Shown: positions 31,175 through 40,151, counted from the stretch's first letter. The stretch: 64,000 nt of DNA from BS750m-G57 sp964607575 (GCA_964607575.1 CAZSLS010000011.1:1-64000), one strand, 5' to 3'. Numbers and translations are program-made. Notes: generated by a model from the sequence alone, not told the origin.

Positions 31175-32835
31175 TTCGTTCCCCCGGGGTCATCACAAAG
31201 GACGACCGTTTCGGCGGGCATGTGCAGTTCATCCAGCAGCGCATCGAGATCCCACGACAGGAATTCCACGACCAATGAACCATCGAACTGCAAACCGGCG
31301 TTGTCTTCTATCTCCTTGCGAACGACATCAATGGGCAGATCCTTTCTATATATTCGGTCGGAGGTCATCGCGTCGAAGCTGTCGGCGAGCCCCACGATCA
31401 GTGAGTCCATGGACAACTCCTCGGCGTGTAATCCGTTTGGATATCCCTTACCGTCAAGCCGCTCGTGGTGAGATAGAATGCCCGGAATAATGTCGTCAAG
31501 CTGGCGGATTCCACCCAGTATCTTTGCGCCTAGAAGCGGGTGGCTTTTCATCTCGGTGTATTCATCGTCGGTGAGTTTTCCGGCCTTGCAGAGTACAGCT
31601 TCGGGTACGCCAATCTTGCCGATGTCGTGCAGCAGACCGGCGAGGTATATCCGGTGGACGCGTTCGGCGTCGAAACCGACCTTTTCTGCCAGACGACGCG
31701 AAATCAAAGCCACCCGGCGCGAATGACCACACGTGTAGGGATCCTTGGCGTCGATGGTTGCCGACAGTGCGTGCAACACGCCCATCAGCAAATCCTGCAG
31801 GTCGCCGTACAGGCGGCTGTTGGCAAGGAAGACCGCTGACTGGTTACCAATCGAACTCAGGAGTTTCAGGTCGACACTGTCGAATTCCCGATCGAGTTTG
31901 TCTATGCTTATCAGTATCCCACAGGGTGGTCCGTCTGCAACAAGGGGCACCGATACGAGTCTGCGAATCTGCCCGTCTGGCCATTGATCCTCTTCGTGCT
32001 GGAAGTGGTTGTCCACAACACCGCGATTGTCATCACCAAAACGGGGAACCATGTACTTCGACGCCAGTAGAGCCAATTGCTTGTCGTCGAGCCCGCATCC
32101 GCCTGCCACTACGATCATCTCCTGGGCCTCGGCGCTTTTGGCATTCGGGTAGACTATTGCCACCGCGGTACTTACACCCATAACTTCCACGAGTTCTTCA
32201 CAGACATTCTGCAAATAGGCCTTGGGGCGTTGGGTAAGCTGCATGGACCCGCTGATACGATAGACCAGTGAGAGTTCCTCGTAGGTGGTCGCCAGATTGT
32301 TCGAGAGCGTGGCGAGTTCATCGGTGCTGGTGTGGCAGGCCGTTTCGGCGCCCAGCATCTGCTCGAGCAGCCCGGCGAGCTGTTTGGGAGATAGCCCGGC
32401 GCGATCGCAGGCCTCTTGCCCAAGCTTCGACATATACTCGCGGTCCAACTGCATCTTGTCGCAGATGCGGGCGAGGTACTCTTCGTCCAGCATCGACGCC
32501 ACGGGCATACACGCCACGACCGAACCGATAACTCTCCGCCGGCGTTTGACTGGTAGAGCGACAATTGCGCATCCGCACTTCGAGGTGGCAAGTTCGGGAG
32601 CCTTCGTTTTGCTTACGGTCGCAGCCGCTTCTGCGGTGGCAGCGGAGCATGATGCGTCGGCGTCGCAGATCATGCGGCAGAATTCGCATGGCGATTCAGA
32701 TCGTCCGACAGCCATTCCTTCGTCATCGCGCACCGAGAAGTAGACCCCCAGGTCCGACAGGCGGACACTGAGATTCTGAGCGATCCTCTCGAGCATTGCG
32801 TTATGACGCAATTGGGCTGTTTCGATCATATCCAT
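31171..32835 (-). CDS. HD-GYP cyclic-di-GMP phosphodiesterase with Cys-rich N-terminal sensor and GAF domain
   Basis: HD-GYP enzymes hydrolyse c-di-GMP. The 554-residue protein has an N-terminal domain of about 170 residues with cysteines at 50, 53, 57, 63, 87 and 89 (CEFCRMIC, SKCGC) and later hydrophobic strands. The pattern recalls PocR-type ligand or redox sensor domains. A GAF domain follows at about 185-345. The HD-GYP domain at about 350-535 is complete, with HDIGK (403-407), the HPLLGAKIL helix and HHERLDGKGYP. All catalytic motifs are intact. It is 6 bases downstream of the CheY-like gene and overlaps the STAS gene, which suggests one signalling unit controlling c-di-GMP near the pilus ATPase. 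Confidence 0.88.
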   Translation of the reverse strand: MDMIETAQLRHNAMLERIAQNLSVRLSDLGVYFSVRDDEGMAVGRSESPCEFCRMICDADASCSAATAEAAATVSKTKAPELATSKCGCAIVALPVKRRRRVIGSVVACMPVASMLDEEYLARICDKMQLDREYMSKLGQEACDRAGLSPKQLAGLLEQMLGAETACHTSTDELATLSNNLATTYEELSLVYRISGSMQLTQRPKAYLQNVCEELVEVMGVSTAVAIVYPNAKSAEAQEMIVVAGGCGLDDKQLALLASKYMVPRFGDDNRGVVDNHFQHEEDQWPDGQIRRLVSVPLVADGPPCGILISIDKLDREFDSVDLKLLSSIGNQSAVFLANSRLYGDLQDLLMGVLHALSATIDAKDPYTCGHSRRVALISRRLAEKVGFDAERVHRIYLAGLLHDIGKIGVPEAVLCKAGKLTDDEYTEMKSHPLLGAKILGGIRQLDDIIPGILSHHERLDGKGYPNGLHAEELSMDSLIVGLADSFDAMTSDRIYRKDLPIDVVRKEIEDNAGLQFDGSLVVEFLSWDLDALLDELHMPAETVVLCDDPGGTK

Positions 32836-32841
32836 GCAGTA

Positions 32842-33234
32842 TTATGCTCCGGCGGGTGCTTCCTGCGATTCGCCAACAAGTTCGATGACCTTACCGAGTA
32901 CTTCTCGCGGCGAGAACGGTTTTGCCAGCACGGCGGCTATTCCCGCCTCGATCATCTCGGGGGGCTCGACGTCAAATCCCCTTGCGGTGAGCATCATAGC
33001 CGGGATGTCCCTCGTAGACTCCGACTGCCTCAGGGCCTTGCAGAGTTCCACTCCGCTCATGTAAGGCATCTGGTAGTCGGTAATCAGCATATCGGGGGGA
33101 TCGGCCTGGCAGAGTTCCAGCGCCTCCTCACCGTCCTCGGCGGTCTGCACATCGTACCCTGCATTAGTGAGTTTCATCGAAACTACGTGCAGGATATGTG
33201 CCTCGTCGTCTGCTACAACTATCCTTTTACTCAT
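32842..33234 (-). CDS. Single-domain CheY-like response regulator
   Basis: The 130-residue protein is a stand-alone receiver domain. It has the acidic pair Asp9-Asp10, phospho-acceptor Asp53 (MLITDYQMP), Thr83 and Lys105, all in the expected places. There is no output domain, so it acts by protein contact. The histidine kinase gene ends 58 bases upstream and the HD-GYP gene begins 6 bases downstream, so a relay from the kinase to the phosphodiesterase or pilus machine is likely but inferred. Confidence 0.92.
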   Translation of the reverse strand: MSKRIVVADDEAHILHVVSMKLTNAGYDVQTAEDGEEALELCQADPPDMLITDYQMPYMSGVELCKALRQSESTRDIPAMMLTARGFDVEPPEMIEAGIAAVLAKPFSPREVLGKVIELVGESQEAPAGA

Positions 33235-33292
33235 TTCTCCATTCCTCTTGGTTGAGCTTGTCTCATTGTCCTGAGGTATTCCCCGTCGGGGA

Positions 33293-34735
33293 TCAACTCA
33301 AGACCGGTAGTTCAAAGCTGAAGGTGCTTCCTTCACCTTCCTCAGAAATCACTGAAAGTTCACCACTGTGAACGCTCTCGACAATATGTTTGACCAGCGT
33401 AAGCCCCAGGCCCGTTCCCTTGGCGAGCTTCTTGTTGGCCTTTACGCGGTAGAATTTTTCGAAGATATGAGGCAGGTCTACCGCGGGGATACCCGCACCA
33501 TCATCCACAACAGCACATACCGCCACACCGCGACGTTCGTCCACCGTGACTTCCACGACTATCTTTCCATTGTCCGGGGTATATTTTATGGCATTGGACA
33601 CGAGATTCATCGTGGCCTGGTAGATCATGTCCGCGTCGGCTTCGACCTGGTAGAAGACCGGCGCCAGGCGTTCCTCCAGTTCAATGCCTTTGAGTCTCGC
33701 CTGGGGCGCAGCCACATCGAGAACGCGCTTAACCACACCGGTCAGACTGATCGGTTCGCGGACAACCTTTACAACTCCCGATTCGATGCGAGATATGTTC
33801 AGGATGTTCTCAATGAGGCGATGCAGGCGATCGGTCTCACCGGAGATGATATCGTAGAAATCCCGCGTCGTCTGCTCGTCTTCGGCCTCACCGTCGATAA
33901 GCATCTCGATGTAGGCTTTGATCGAAGCCAACGGAGTCTTGAGCTCGTGTGAAACGTTCGAAACGAAGTCCGTTTTCATCCTCGCGATTTCCTTCTCGCG
34001 AGTTATGTCGTGCAAAACGGCGACAACACCCGAAACCTCGTTGTTTGAGGCATCGACGCAACTGAGGGTGATGGTGAAGGTCTTGGCGTCTCCATTCTTG
34101 TCGATACTGTGCTCGACGACCTTGCGCTTGGAACTGCGACTGTGGTTGCGAGTTTCCCGTATCAACCGCACCAGGCTACCATCCGAGAGTATCCGGTCGA
34201 TGTTCTTTCGCTGCGAAGTATCGAGCTTGAAGTCCAGCAATTCCTCTGCCGCTTCGTTGGCGAGAAGAAGTTCGTCGAACCGGTTAGTGACGATCACAGC
34301 GTCGGAGATCGAGAAGATAATCGCTTCGGTGTGGTCTTTCTCGGCTGAGGTGATCCGGCTTTGTATCTGAAGTTCGCGTGTTTGGCTCCGGAGCGACTCG
34401 ACCTCTTCCTGAACGCTCGACAGCAGTTTGTTCAAGGGACCGGTCACCTCGTTCAGTTCGTTGTTTCCACGAACCATGACCATCCCGACCTTACCGGTGC
34501 GGGTCATTTCGCTGATTTGCCTGGAAACCTCCGACATCGCCCTGTGCGTACTGCGCCAGAAGACCAGAAGCATCAGAATGGTCAACGCGGCGATCAGGGC
34601 AAGGACCAGGTAGTTCACGCCCGACGACAGCACACCATGCCCCTTCATAGCCATCATGGTGGCGTAATACGCCGCACTGGCTCCCATCAAAACTAAGGCA
34701 ATCGTTGTCAGTCCTAATCGTTTGGCGGTAGTCAC
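33293..34735 (-). CDS. Membrane-bound sensor histidine kinase (HAMP-PAS-HisKA-HATPase)
   Basis: The 480-residue protein has two membrane helices (about 8-27 and 41-60) with only a very short outside loop, then a HAMP-like linker. A PAS domain follows at about 135-250, then the HisKA domain with the phospho-acceptor in VSHELKTPL (His263) and an HATPase domain with N box NLVSNAIKYTPDN, G1 DDGAGI and G2 GTGLGL. The architecture resembles PhoR/WalK-type kinases. The start is taken as GTG at 34735 because AGGAGG lies 5 bases upstream. An in-frame ATG at 34786 exists, and between the two lies a C10 tract. The gene sits between the PilP-like gene and the response regulator. Confidence 0.9.
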   Translation of the reverse strand: MTTAKRLGLTTIALVLMGASAAYYATMMAMKGHGVLSSGVNYLVLALIAALTILMLLVFWRSTHRAMSEVSRQISEMTRTGKVGMVMVRGNNELNEVTGPLNKLLSSVQEEVESLRSQTRELQIQSRITSAEKDHTEAIIFSISDAVIVTNRFDELLLANEAAEELLDFKLDTSQRKNIDRILSDGSLVRLIRETRNHSRSSKRKVVEHSIDKNGDAKTFTITLSCVDASNNEVSGVVAVLHDITREKEIARMKTDFVSNVSHELKTPLASIKAYIEMLIDGEAEDEQTTRDFYDIISGETDRLHRLIENILNISRIESGVVKVVREPISLTGVVKRVLDVAAPQARLKGIELEERLAPVFYQVEADADMIYQATMNLVSNAIKYTPDNGKIVVEVTVDERRGVAVCAVVDDGAGIPAVDLPHIFEKFYRVKANKKLAKGTGLGLTLVKHIVESVHSGELSVISEEGEGSTFSFELPVLS

Positions 34736-34767
34736 TTCATCCTCCTGGCTTATCGCAAGCCCGGACC

Positions 34768-34777
34768 GGGGGGGGGG
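34768..34777 (-). repeat. C10 homopolymer (coding strand) upstream of the kinase start
   Basis: Ten consecutive G on the plus strand, 33 bases upstream of the GTG start and in-frame downstream of an ATG at 34786. Length change could alter an N-terminal extension, the leader or promoter spacing. Confidence 0.8.
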
Positions 34778-34829
34778 TAACCCCATCTATCAATCCGGCA
34801 CGGTGTGTAGACCGCGCCGGTACGCACAG

Positions 34830-35441
34830 TTATTCCATGGTCAGGTTCAGCCTGACTCCTTCCTTCTCCACGACACAAGCCTGAGAGTCGATCTTGACTA
34901 CTCGAAACCCATTAATTACGCCACCGACTCCGAGTACAGTTCCATTGATAATCGCAATTGGCACGCGACCGGTAATCGTACTCTCCAGGTGAAGCTTATC
35001 GCCCTGTTCCTTGATGAGTTTTGTCTTGCGCGCGAGTTCTATATCCCGCTTGCTTTTCTCATCTTCGACAACGCCAACCTTGCTGTTCGGACCAGCGGTT
35101 TCTTTGACGCGCGGGAAGATTGCCGGGTCCGGCATGAAGATATCTCGGGTTATCGCACTGGCGGCGCCTTTCGGCAGATCCGCCTTGGGGGTCTTGGCGC
35201 CCGGCGTCTGTACAACCGCGCTGCCTGCTCCCTGATTCCTCGGGTCGCCGCCGAATGCCACACCTGCGGGATCAGTCGCCGCGGTAGCTGCCTGCGGAGA
35301 ACTTTTCAGGAGCATCTTGCCAACAAAAAACACCGCTATCAACAGCAGCGCGACCAGTATGACGGCCTTCTTCTTGTCGCGGGCAAATTCCGCCATCAAC
35401 CGCGCCTTTAACATTTTTATGCCGTTGTTGTTCTGGGCCAT
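34830..35441 (-). CDS. PilP/GspC-like inner-membrane pilus/secretion protein
   Basis: The 203-residue protein has a basic N-terminus, a membrane helix (about 26-45, AVILVALLLIAVFFVGKMLL) and an Ala/Pro-rich linker. Its C-terminal domain of about 40 residues has the pattern seen in GspC and PilP: INGTVLGVGGVINGFRVVKI then ACVVEKEGVRLNLTM. In those families this HR/PilP domain contacts the secretin. Its position directly after PilM, PilN and PilO is where pilP is normally found. Sequence support alone is modest. GGAG lies 9 bases upstream of the ATG. Confidence 0.68.
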   Translation of the reverse strand: MAQNNNGIKMLKARLMAEFARDKKKAVILVALLLIAVFFVGKMLLKSSPQAATAATDPAGVAFGGDPRNQGAGSAVVQTPGAKTPKADLPKGAASAITRDIFMPDPAIFPRVKETAGPNSKVGVVEDEKSKRDIELARKTKLIKEQGDKLHLESTITGRVPIAIINGTVLGVGGVINGFRVVKIDSQACVVEKEGVRLNLTME

Positions 35442-35489
35442 TTCTTATTTCTCCGTCAGTTCCATAACACCGCGGGAACAACGGTCGGA

Positions 35490-36023
35490 TTAACTCTCGC
35501 TAAAGTAGATGTTCAATTGCAATTCTATTTCCAGTTTTGAGTCGTCCTTGTCAAGCAACCTGGTCATCTTGAGCTTCTGTATTCTCGTGAGCCTCTCCAT
35601 CTCGTCGATGCGCTTGAAGAAATCGACGCTGGTGAGGTAAGAACCCCTGAATCGCATGATAATCGGAAGGGTGTGGAACAGGTCCTCTCGCGTCGGGCTG
35701 CCCGGCTCGATCAATTGATCGGAAAACTCCTCGTCGCCCAGATGGGCAGATATATCTCTGAGGAAACCACCGAGTTCCTGTCGGGCAGGCAAACGCCGGT
35801 TGAAGTTCCTGTAACGCTTGCGCATCTCCGCGATCTGCGCCAGGAACCTGGGCACGACCGCAACGGTCTTGGCCTGCGTCTTCAAAGTCGCTTTGGTGGT
35901 CGTTATCACTGTATCGAGTTCATTGAGCCTCTTGTCCTGCCCTCGGTAGACAAACCCGATGGCGCTTGCGATCATCGCAACGAGTATTCCCGAGACTATG
36001 CAAGTGTCTTTTCCTAATCGCAT
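35490..36023 (-). CDS. pilO: Type IV pilus alignment protein PilO-like
   Basis: PilO forms an inner-membrane heterodimer with PilN that links PilM in the cytoplasm to PilP and the secretin. The 177-residue protein has a membrane helix at about residues 9-26 and a coiled coil (about 28-75). The small ferredoxin-like periplasmic domain ends with repeated strands (LPIIMRFRGSYLTSVDFFKR). Size and topology fit PilO. GGAG 9 bases before the ATG, and the gene starts 15 bases after pilN. Confidence 0.8.
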   Translation of the reverse strand: MRLGKDTCIVSGILVAMIASAIGFVYRGQDKRLNELDTVITTTKATLKTQAKTVAVVPRFLAQIAEMRKRYRNFNRRLPARQELGGFLRDISAHLGDEEFSDQLIEPGSPTREDLFHTLPIIMRFRGSYLTSVDFFKRIDEMERLTRIQKLKMTRLLDKDDSKLEIELQLNIYFSES

Positions 36024-36038
36024 CGGTTTGGACTCCTT

Positions 36039-36668
36039 CTAGCGAACCACGTAGCAGCTCGCCCGGAACTCCTTAGCCGCCTTCTTGCGGAAGACGATGT
36101 TTTTGGCGTAGCCCATGACCACTTCCTCGAAAAACGGGCTGGCTGACAAACTTGCTATAAAATTCGCGACGTCAACGTTGTTGGGACTCAGGCCCGTTAT
36201 TGTCAACTTCAGGCGGTTGACGACCTTAGTCCTCTTCTTGCCCGCCCTTCTGGGGCCAGCGGCGCTCGGAACCCCGCGCGCCGCGCGCTTGATATCAAGT
36301 CCCACAGGCTTGGCGGACAATTCAAGACTCGTCAGCGTCGTGCTTTCCGGTAGTATTTGCCCAAGTTCACCGAGAATGTCCATCGCATTGATTCTGCTTC
36401 CCAGGCGGTTGTCTATCTGCTGCTTGATCATCAGATCCGATAGCTGCTTCTGCAGATCGTACATCATTTCGACCTGCCTGGTCCTGTTGGCCGATTGGGT
36501 GGCGAGGTCGCTCATTTGCGCTTCGGCGTAGGCGACGCGTTCCTCGTTGAAGTATCCCAGGCTGACCAGCGAAGTAAACACTATCCCCAGCAGGTATCCC
36601 TGGCGGACAAGGCGTGCGCGCGATGCGCGTTTAATCGTTATCCGTTCAGGCAGAAAGTCGACGGTCAT
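36039..36668 (-). CDS. pilN: Type IV pilus assembly protein PilN-like
   Basis: The 209-residue protein begins MTVDFLPERIT, close to the short cytoplasmic N-terminal motif that PilN inserts into PilM. A membrane helix at about 25-40 and a coiled coil follow, then a PilN-type domain with the characteristic ILGELGQILPESTTLTSLEL and LTITGLSPNNVDVANFIASL strands. AAGGAGG precedes the ATG, which lies 23 bases inside the end of pilM, so the two are translationally coupled. A basic insert (about 129-148) is unusual. Confidence 0.87.
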   Translation of the reverse strand: MTVDFLPERITIKRASRARLVRQGYLLGIVFTSLVSLGYFNEERVAYAEAQMSDLATQSANRTRQVEMMYDLQKQLSDLMIKQQIDNRLGSRINAMDILGELGQILPESTTLTSLELSAKPVGLDIKRAARGVPSAAGPRRAGKKRTKVVNRLKLTITGLSPNNVDVANFIASLSASPFFEEVVMGYAKNIVFRKKAAKEFRASCYVVR

Positions 36669-37812
36669 CTTTGGCCTCCTTTCTGTGAGGAGCTATATCC
36701 TCGTCCCGCATCGCCATACCTGAAGCCACCGCCCATTCGGACATGGGTGTCCGGCGCCCCGAGCCCGGCATTGCGCGCGAGACGTCAATCCCTCGCAGCG
36801 GTTGGGCCACGTTGCATTCAATTCCCAGGTTGTCGGTTAACAGTTCTATGACGGCAGGATCGTACACTTCGCCCCCAGCCATCAGCACGGTGTTTGGTCT
36901 GAGTCCGCGGAATGTTACGCTGCAGTACCTCAGGCAGAGACCGATTTCTCTGGCAAGCTCTTCGACCATGCCCCGGACGGCGTCGCGAATTGTCCAGTCG
37001 ACGTCGCTGCGAGTCTCTTCGGGGTCATCGTGATCGGACCTGCGATTACCGCCAAGGAACTTCGCGTGTTCCTGCATTATTCGAGCCCTGAGTTCGACCG
37101 CTTCGGCGAGGTCCAGGTTCAACTGGTCGGCAACGACCTGATCGAACGCCCTACCGCCGATATCAATAACTTTGATGAATACCACTTGTCGTCCGCGTGC
37201 GACAATCACGCGGGTCGCCCGGGCGCCGAGGTCGAGGATTACCGAGACGGTATCACGGTCGGCATCCCGCCTCAGCGAGCGTTTCGCCATCCTGAATACA
37301 GCCAGCGGTTCGGGGAATATGTGTTCGGGGTCAAGTCCCACCGCCTTGAGCATTTTCAGGTGACCCTCAATGGATTCCTCTGAGACCGCCAGCATGATAA
37401 TCTCGCTTCGCGTTTCCGAACCGCTGCGCACTTCTCCGGCATCCACGTATTTGAGGCGATCGGGGACCACGTCAAAGGGGAATCGGTCCTGGGCCTCCCA
37501 TTGCATCGCCTTCTCCATTTCATCTCTGGAAAGTTTTTCCAGACGCACGTTCTTAATGTTCACTTCACTGCCCGATAGCGACGAAACACTCCTGCGCCCC
37601 TTGAAGTCCCCCTTGCGGAGTATCTCCCGGACGGCGGCAACGGTCATCTCATATCTCTGCTTCGGATCGCCCGCTACACCCGGAAACTGCCACTGTCCGC
37701 ATGCGCGTACGAACAGCGAACCGCCTGCTTCACCCAGTTGCAGAACCTTGATACTGTCGGTACCGATGTCCAATGCAATTGGCCACGGTTCTTTTCGCCG
37801 CAAAAACCTCAT
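36646..37812 (-). CDS. pilM: Type IV pilus assembly protein PilM (actin-like ATPase)
   Basis: PilM is a cytoplasmic FtsA/actin-like protein that binds the PilN N-terminus. The 388-residue protein shows the phosphate-1 loop ALDIGTDSIKVLQLG (about residue 13), the EMEKAMQWEAQDRFPF segment typical of PilM, phosphate-2 VILDLGARATRVIV and the adenosine motif VLMAGG. The ATG at 37812 is chosen over an upstream TTG because MRFLRRKEPWPIALDIG is the usual type of PilM N-terminus. An unusual C-terminal extension of about 25 charged residues follows the last core strand. Confidence 0.92.
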   Translation of the reverse strand: MRFLRRKEPWPIALDIGTDSIKVLQLGEAGGSLFVRACGQWQFPGVAGDPKQRYEMTVAAVREILRKGDFKGRRSVSSLSGSEVNIKNVRLEKLSRDEMEKAMQWEAQDRFPFDVVPDRLKYVDAGEVRSGSETRSEIIMLAVSEESIEGHLKMLKAVGLDPEHIFPEPLAVFRMAKRSLRRDADRDTVSVILDLGARATRVIVARGRQVVFIKVIDIGGRAFDQVVADQLNLDLAEAVELRARIMQEHAKFLGGNRRSDHDDPEETRSDVDWTIRDAVRGMVEELAREIGLCLRYCSVTFRGLRPNTVLMAGGEVYDPAVIELLTDNLGIECNVAQPLRGIDVSRAMPGSGRRTPMSEWAVASGMAMRDEDIAPHRKEAKDDRRLSA

Positions 37813-37862
37813 CGTCCTTCTCGCCTCTCTTCCAGACAATCACGCCCGCAATCGGGCAAAGG

Positions 37863-38360
37863 TCACTCGTCAACGGTAACGCTCACCGTTCCGGTAACCG
37901 AACTTACCGTCACGTTGAACGTGTTTCTGCCTGCGCGTAACACTATATTACACTGCCTGTTAGGCACGCCTATCGGGTCGAATGTCACCAACCCGCCTCC
38001 TGAGACCGTTACTATATCCAATTGCGACAATTCCTTATCGACTCTAAAGTCAGTCGTGTATGCATTGTTAGTAATCGGATGAATCAGCACGCCACTTTCG
38101 TTAGACAACCAATAGCTTTCACGGTTTACGTCAAAGCCTACCGTGATATCCTTCTGCGTCGCGATCGCCATGTCCTGGGCATACTGCAAGTCCGAAGCCA
38201 CTCGCCTCGCCCCTGCCACCGTCACGGAGTAATCGCTCGAACCGAGAAGCGGGACCACGACGGTGGCGGCAATGACGATCACTATCACCGTCATCAGTAC
38301 TTCCGTCAGCGTGAAACCGCCGGCGGTCATCGCCGTATTGTTCCTGTTCGCATTAGTCAT
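37863..38360 (-). CDS. Minor prepilin, FimT/GspH-like
   Basis: The 165-residue protein has the type III signal peptide AMTAGG then FTLTEVLMTVIVIVIAA, with Gly-1 and Glu+5. The beta-rich C-terminal domain fits the GspH/FimT fold (AGARRVASDLQYAQDMAIAT helix, common in that family). The ATG overlaps the stop of the LamG-prepilin gene by 8 bases (ATGACTAA). Minor pilins prime assembly and sit at the pilus or pseudopilus tip. Confidence 0.85.
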   Translation of the reverse strand: MTNANRNNTAMTAGGFTLTEVLMTVIVIVIAATVVVPLLGSSDYSVTVAGARRVASDLQYAQDMAIATQKDITVGFDVNRESYWLSNESGVLIHPITNNAYTTDFRVDKELSQLDIVTVSGGGLVTFDPIGVPNRQCNIVLRAGRNTFNVTVSSVTGTVSVTVDE

Positions 38361-39471
38361 CCCAGGAAATCACCTCCACGTACGGTATGCTGGCGTCGTA
38401 AAGTTCCTTTACCTGCTCGGGAGTCATGGCTATGTCTTTCGCGATGAACACTTCGTCGACAGGCCCTGCCCACGGACGCTGGCCCGGTACGGTCGGGCAG
38501 TCACCGATCCAGGCCTCAATGTCACCGTCGTCCTTGATGTTGTCATGCAACGTGTTGCTCCTGGTTCCGTCCACTTCACCGTTGAGATAGACTCGCATCC
38601 GTCGCGCATCTTTATCGAACGTACAGACCACAAAATACCATTGCCCCAGTTGGAGTGGCGTCAGCCCGTAAAGTACGGTGTGAGTGTCCTTCACCCGCAG
38701 GGTGAAGCGTAATCTGCGATTGCTGTGGACGGCGATTTCCCAATGCCTGTTTGTCGTATTGACACCCCAGGCTCGCGAGATAATCCGGGGATATGTACTT
38801 GCCCAGGCATCGGCCCGAACCCAGACGCCAAACGTCACGCGAGGCCATTCCACCTTCTCCATTTCACCGAGATTGACGTAATCGTTGCTCCCGCGGAACT
38901 CGGCAGCGGTGTCGGAGTCGCCGAGAATCGCTCCATCGACGCCGCGGATGACGCCATTTACGTACCTCCCGTCATCTCTCCGCTGCTCGTCGACGACCGT
39001 AAACCCCGAATCACCCATGCGCCACCAGTATCTCGGGTTGAGATCGACCATTTTCTTGGCGTATTCGCTGGTGAGCCTGACGGTCATCGCGACGGTCTGC
39101 GAAACCCCGCCCTCCGTACCCGTGGCGACTATTTGGTAATCGTTGGGAACTGACGTCGCGGTGATGTAGAACTCGTATCCGCCATCGCCGGCTGCGACGT
39201 GGTACGGACCGTTGGGCGCCGCGGCGGAACCGAACGGTACGGCGCGGGTCTGAAGAGCGTAAAGCCCGTGCTGCAGGCCCGATTCGGCGAGATATCTCGC
39301 CTCCGAAACCAGTATAAGATTGCCCGTGCTGGCGGTCTTGACCTGCGAACCGTAGATGTAGCTGATCCCCACCACAGAGGCGGTGGCAATCAGCATCAGC
39401 ACCATAAGCAGCGCAAATCCGCCGGATCTGCGACTGGTGTCTGTCAATCTGTCAGCTATTGTCGCACTCAT
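38353..39471 (-). CDS. PilX/GspK-like minor prepilin fused to a LamG lectin-like domain
   Basis: The N-terminal 120 residues resemble PilX/GspK. A cleavable RRSGG then FALLMVLMLIATASVVGISY lacks Glu+5 (as GspK and many PilX proteins do), and LVSEARYLAESGLQHGLYAL is the usual following helix. Residues about 140-350 form a LamG/concanavalin-like domain (WWRMGDSG, AAEFRGSNDYVNLGEM, VTFGVWVRADAW, GQWYFVVCTFDKDARRMRVY, PVDEVFIAKDIAMTPEQVKE). LamG domains bind carbohydrates or proteins. The fusion suggests an adhesive tip subunit. The gene begins directly after the stop of the PilW-like gene (taaATG). Confidence 0.83.
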   Translation of the reverse strand: MSATIADRLTDTSRRSGGFALLMVLMLIATASVVGISYIYGSQVKTASTGNLILVSEARYLAESGLQHGLYALQTRAVPFGSAAAPNGPYHVAAGDGGYEFYITATSVPNDYQIVATGTEGGVSQTVAMTVRLTSEYAKKMVDLNPRYWWRMGDSGFTVVDEQRRDDGRYVNGVIRGVDGAILGDSDTAAEFRGSNDYVNLGEMEKVEWPRVTFGVWVRADAWASTYPRIISRAWGVNTTNRHWEIAVHSNRRLRFTLRVKDTHTVLYGLTPLQLGQWYFVVCTFDKDARRMRVYLNGEVDGTRSNTLHDNIKDDGDIEAWIGDCPTVPGQRPWAGPVDEVFIAKDIAMTPEQVKELYDASIPYVEVISWDD

Positions 39472-40131
39472 TTAATCTTCCCGTACAACCAGATGATAAT
39501 CGCCGTCGTCCATGTAGAGATCGGCGAGCTTGCTGGCTCGCATGGACGACGAACTACGCAGTTCCACGGCGCCGGGACCTTCACCGACCGTCACTTCTAT
39601 CTGCAGCACTTCAGATGTAGGTATCGCCGGCGATGCAGTGAACTTGAGCGACGTGACGTCCGTGGCCAGAGTCTCCTGTACAGCCCACTGCGGATGCGTT
39701 AGCCAGGCAATGGCAGTGGGAAGATCGGTGGCTATCTGCACTGTCATCGAATTCTCCCATATATCTTTCCACTCCTGCGGCCAGAATACCGGGAGCACCG
39801 GACGGTAACGCGTTACCTCGCCCGTCGCCGGGTTGCTCCTAACCATCCGCATCTCAGTCAGCTCGATATCTCCGTTGCCGTTGGCGTCGTCCAGCCAATA
39901 CACCAGCGTGTTCGAGTCGCCGGCGGTGATGAGTTTGGACTTGTTTACGTCCCGTTCAATGCGCCGCAGCGAATTGCGCGCGATCTGAATATTGCGGTAG
40001 AAGTCCTCCGAATATTCCTGCGCCGTCGTCAGCGCCATTGTCATGGACACCACCGCCAGGGAGACAATCGACATGACCATCATCGACATCAACATCTCGG
40101 CGAGCGTGAATCCTTTGGCTTTTTGAATCAT
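39472..40131 (-). CDS. Minor prepilin, PilW/GspJ-like
   Basis: The 219-residue protein carries KAKG then FTLAEMLMSMMVMSIVSLAV (Gly-1, Glu+5) and a long helix with QIARNSLRRIERDVNKSKLI, typical of PilW/GspJ. A beta-rich C-terminal half of variable sequence follows. The ATG at 40131 with GGGAAG upstream is preferred to a GTG at 40155 that would overlap the preceding gene. Confidence 0.82.
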   Translation of the reverse strand: MIQKAKGFTLAEMLMSMMVMSIVSLAVVSMTMALTTAQEYSEDFYRNIQIARNSLRRIERDVNKSKLITAGDSNTLVYWLDDANGNGDIELTEMRMVRSNPATGEVTRYRPVLPVFWPQEWKDIWENSMTVQIATDLPTAIAWLTHPQWAVQETLATDVTSLKFTASPAIPTSEVLQIEVTVGEGPGAVELRSSSSMRASKLADLYMDDGDYHLVVRED

Positions 40132-40151
40132 TATGCACTTCCCGTCGCCGG

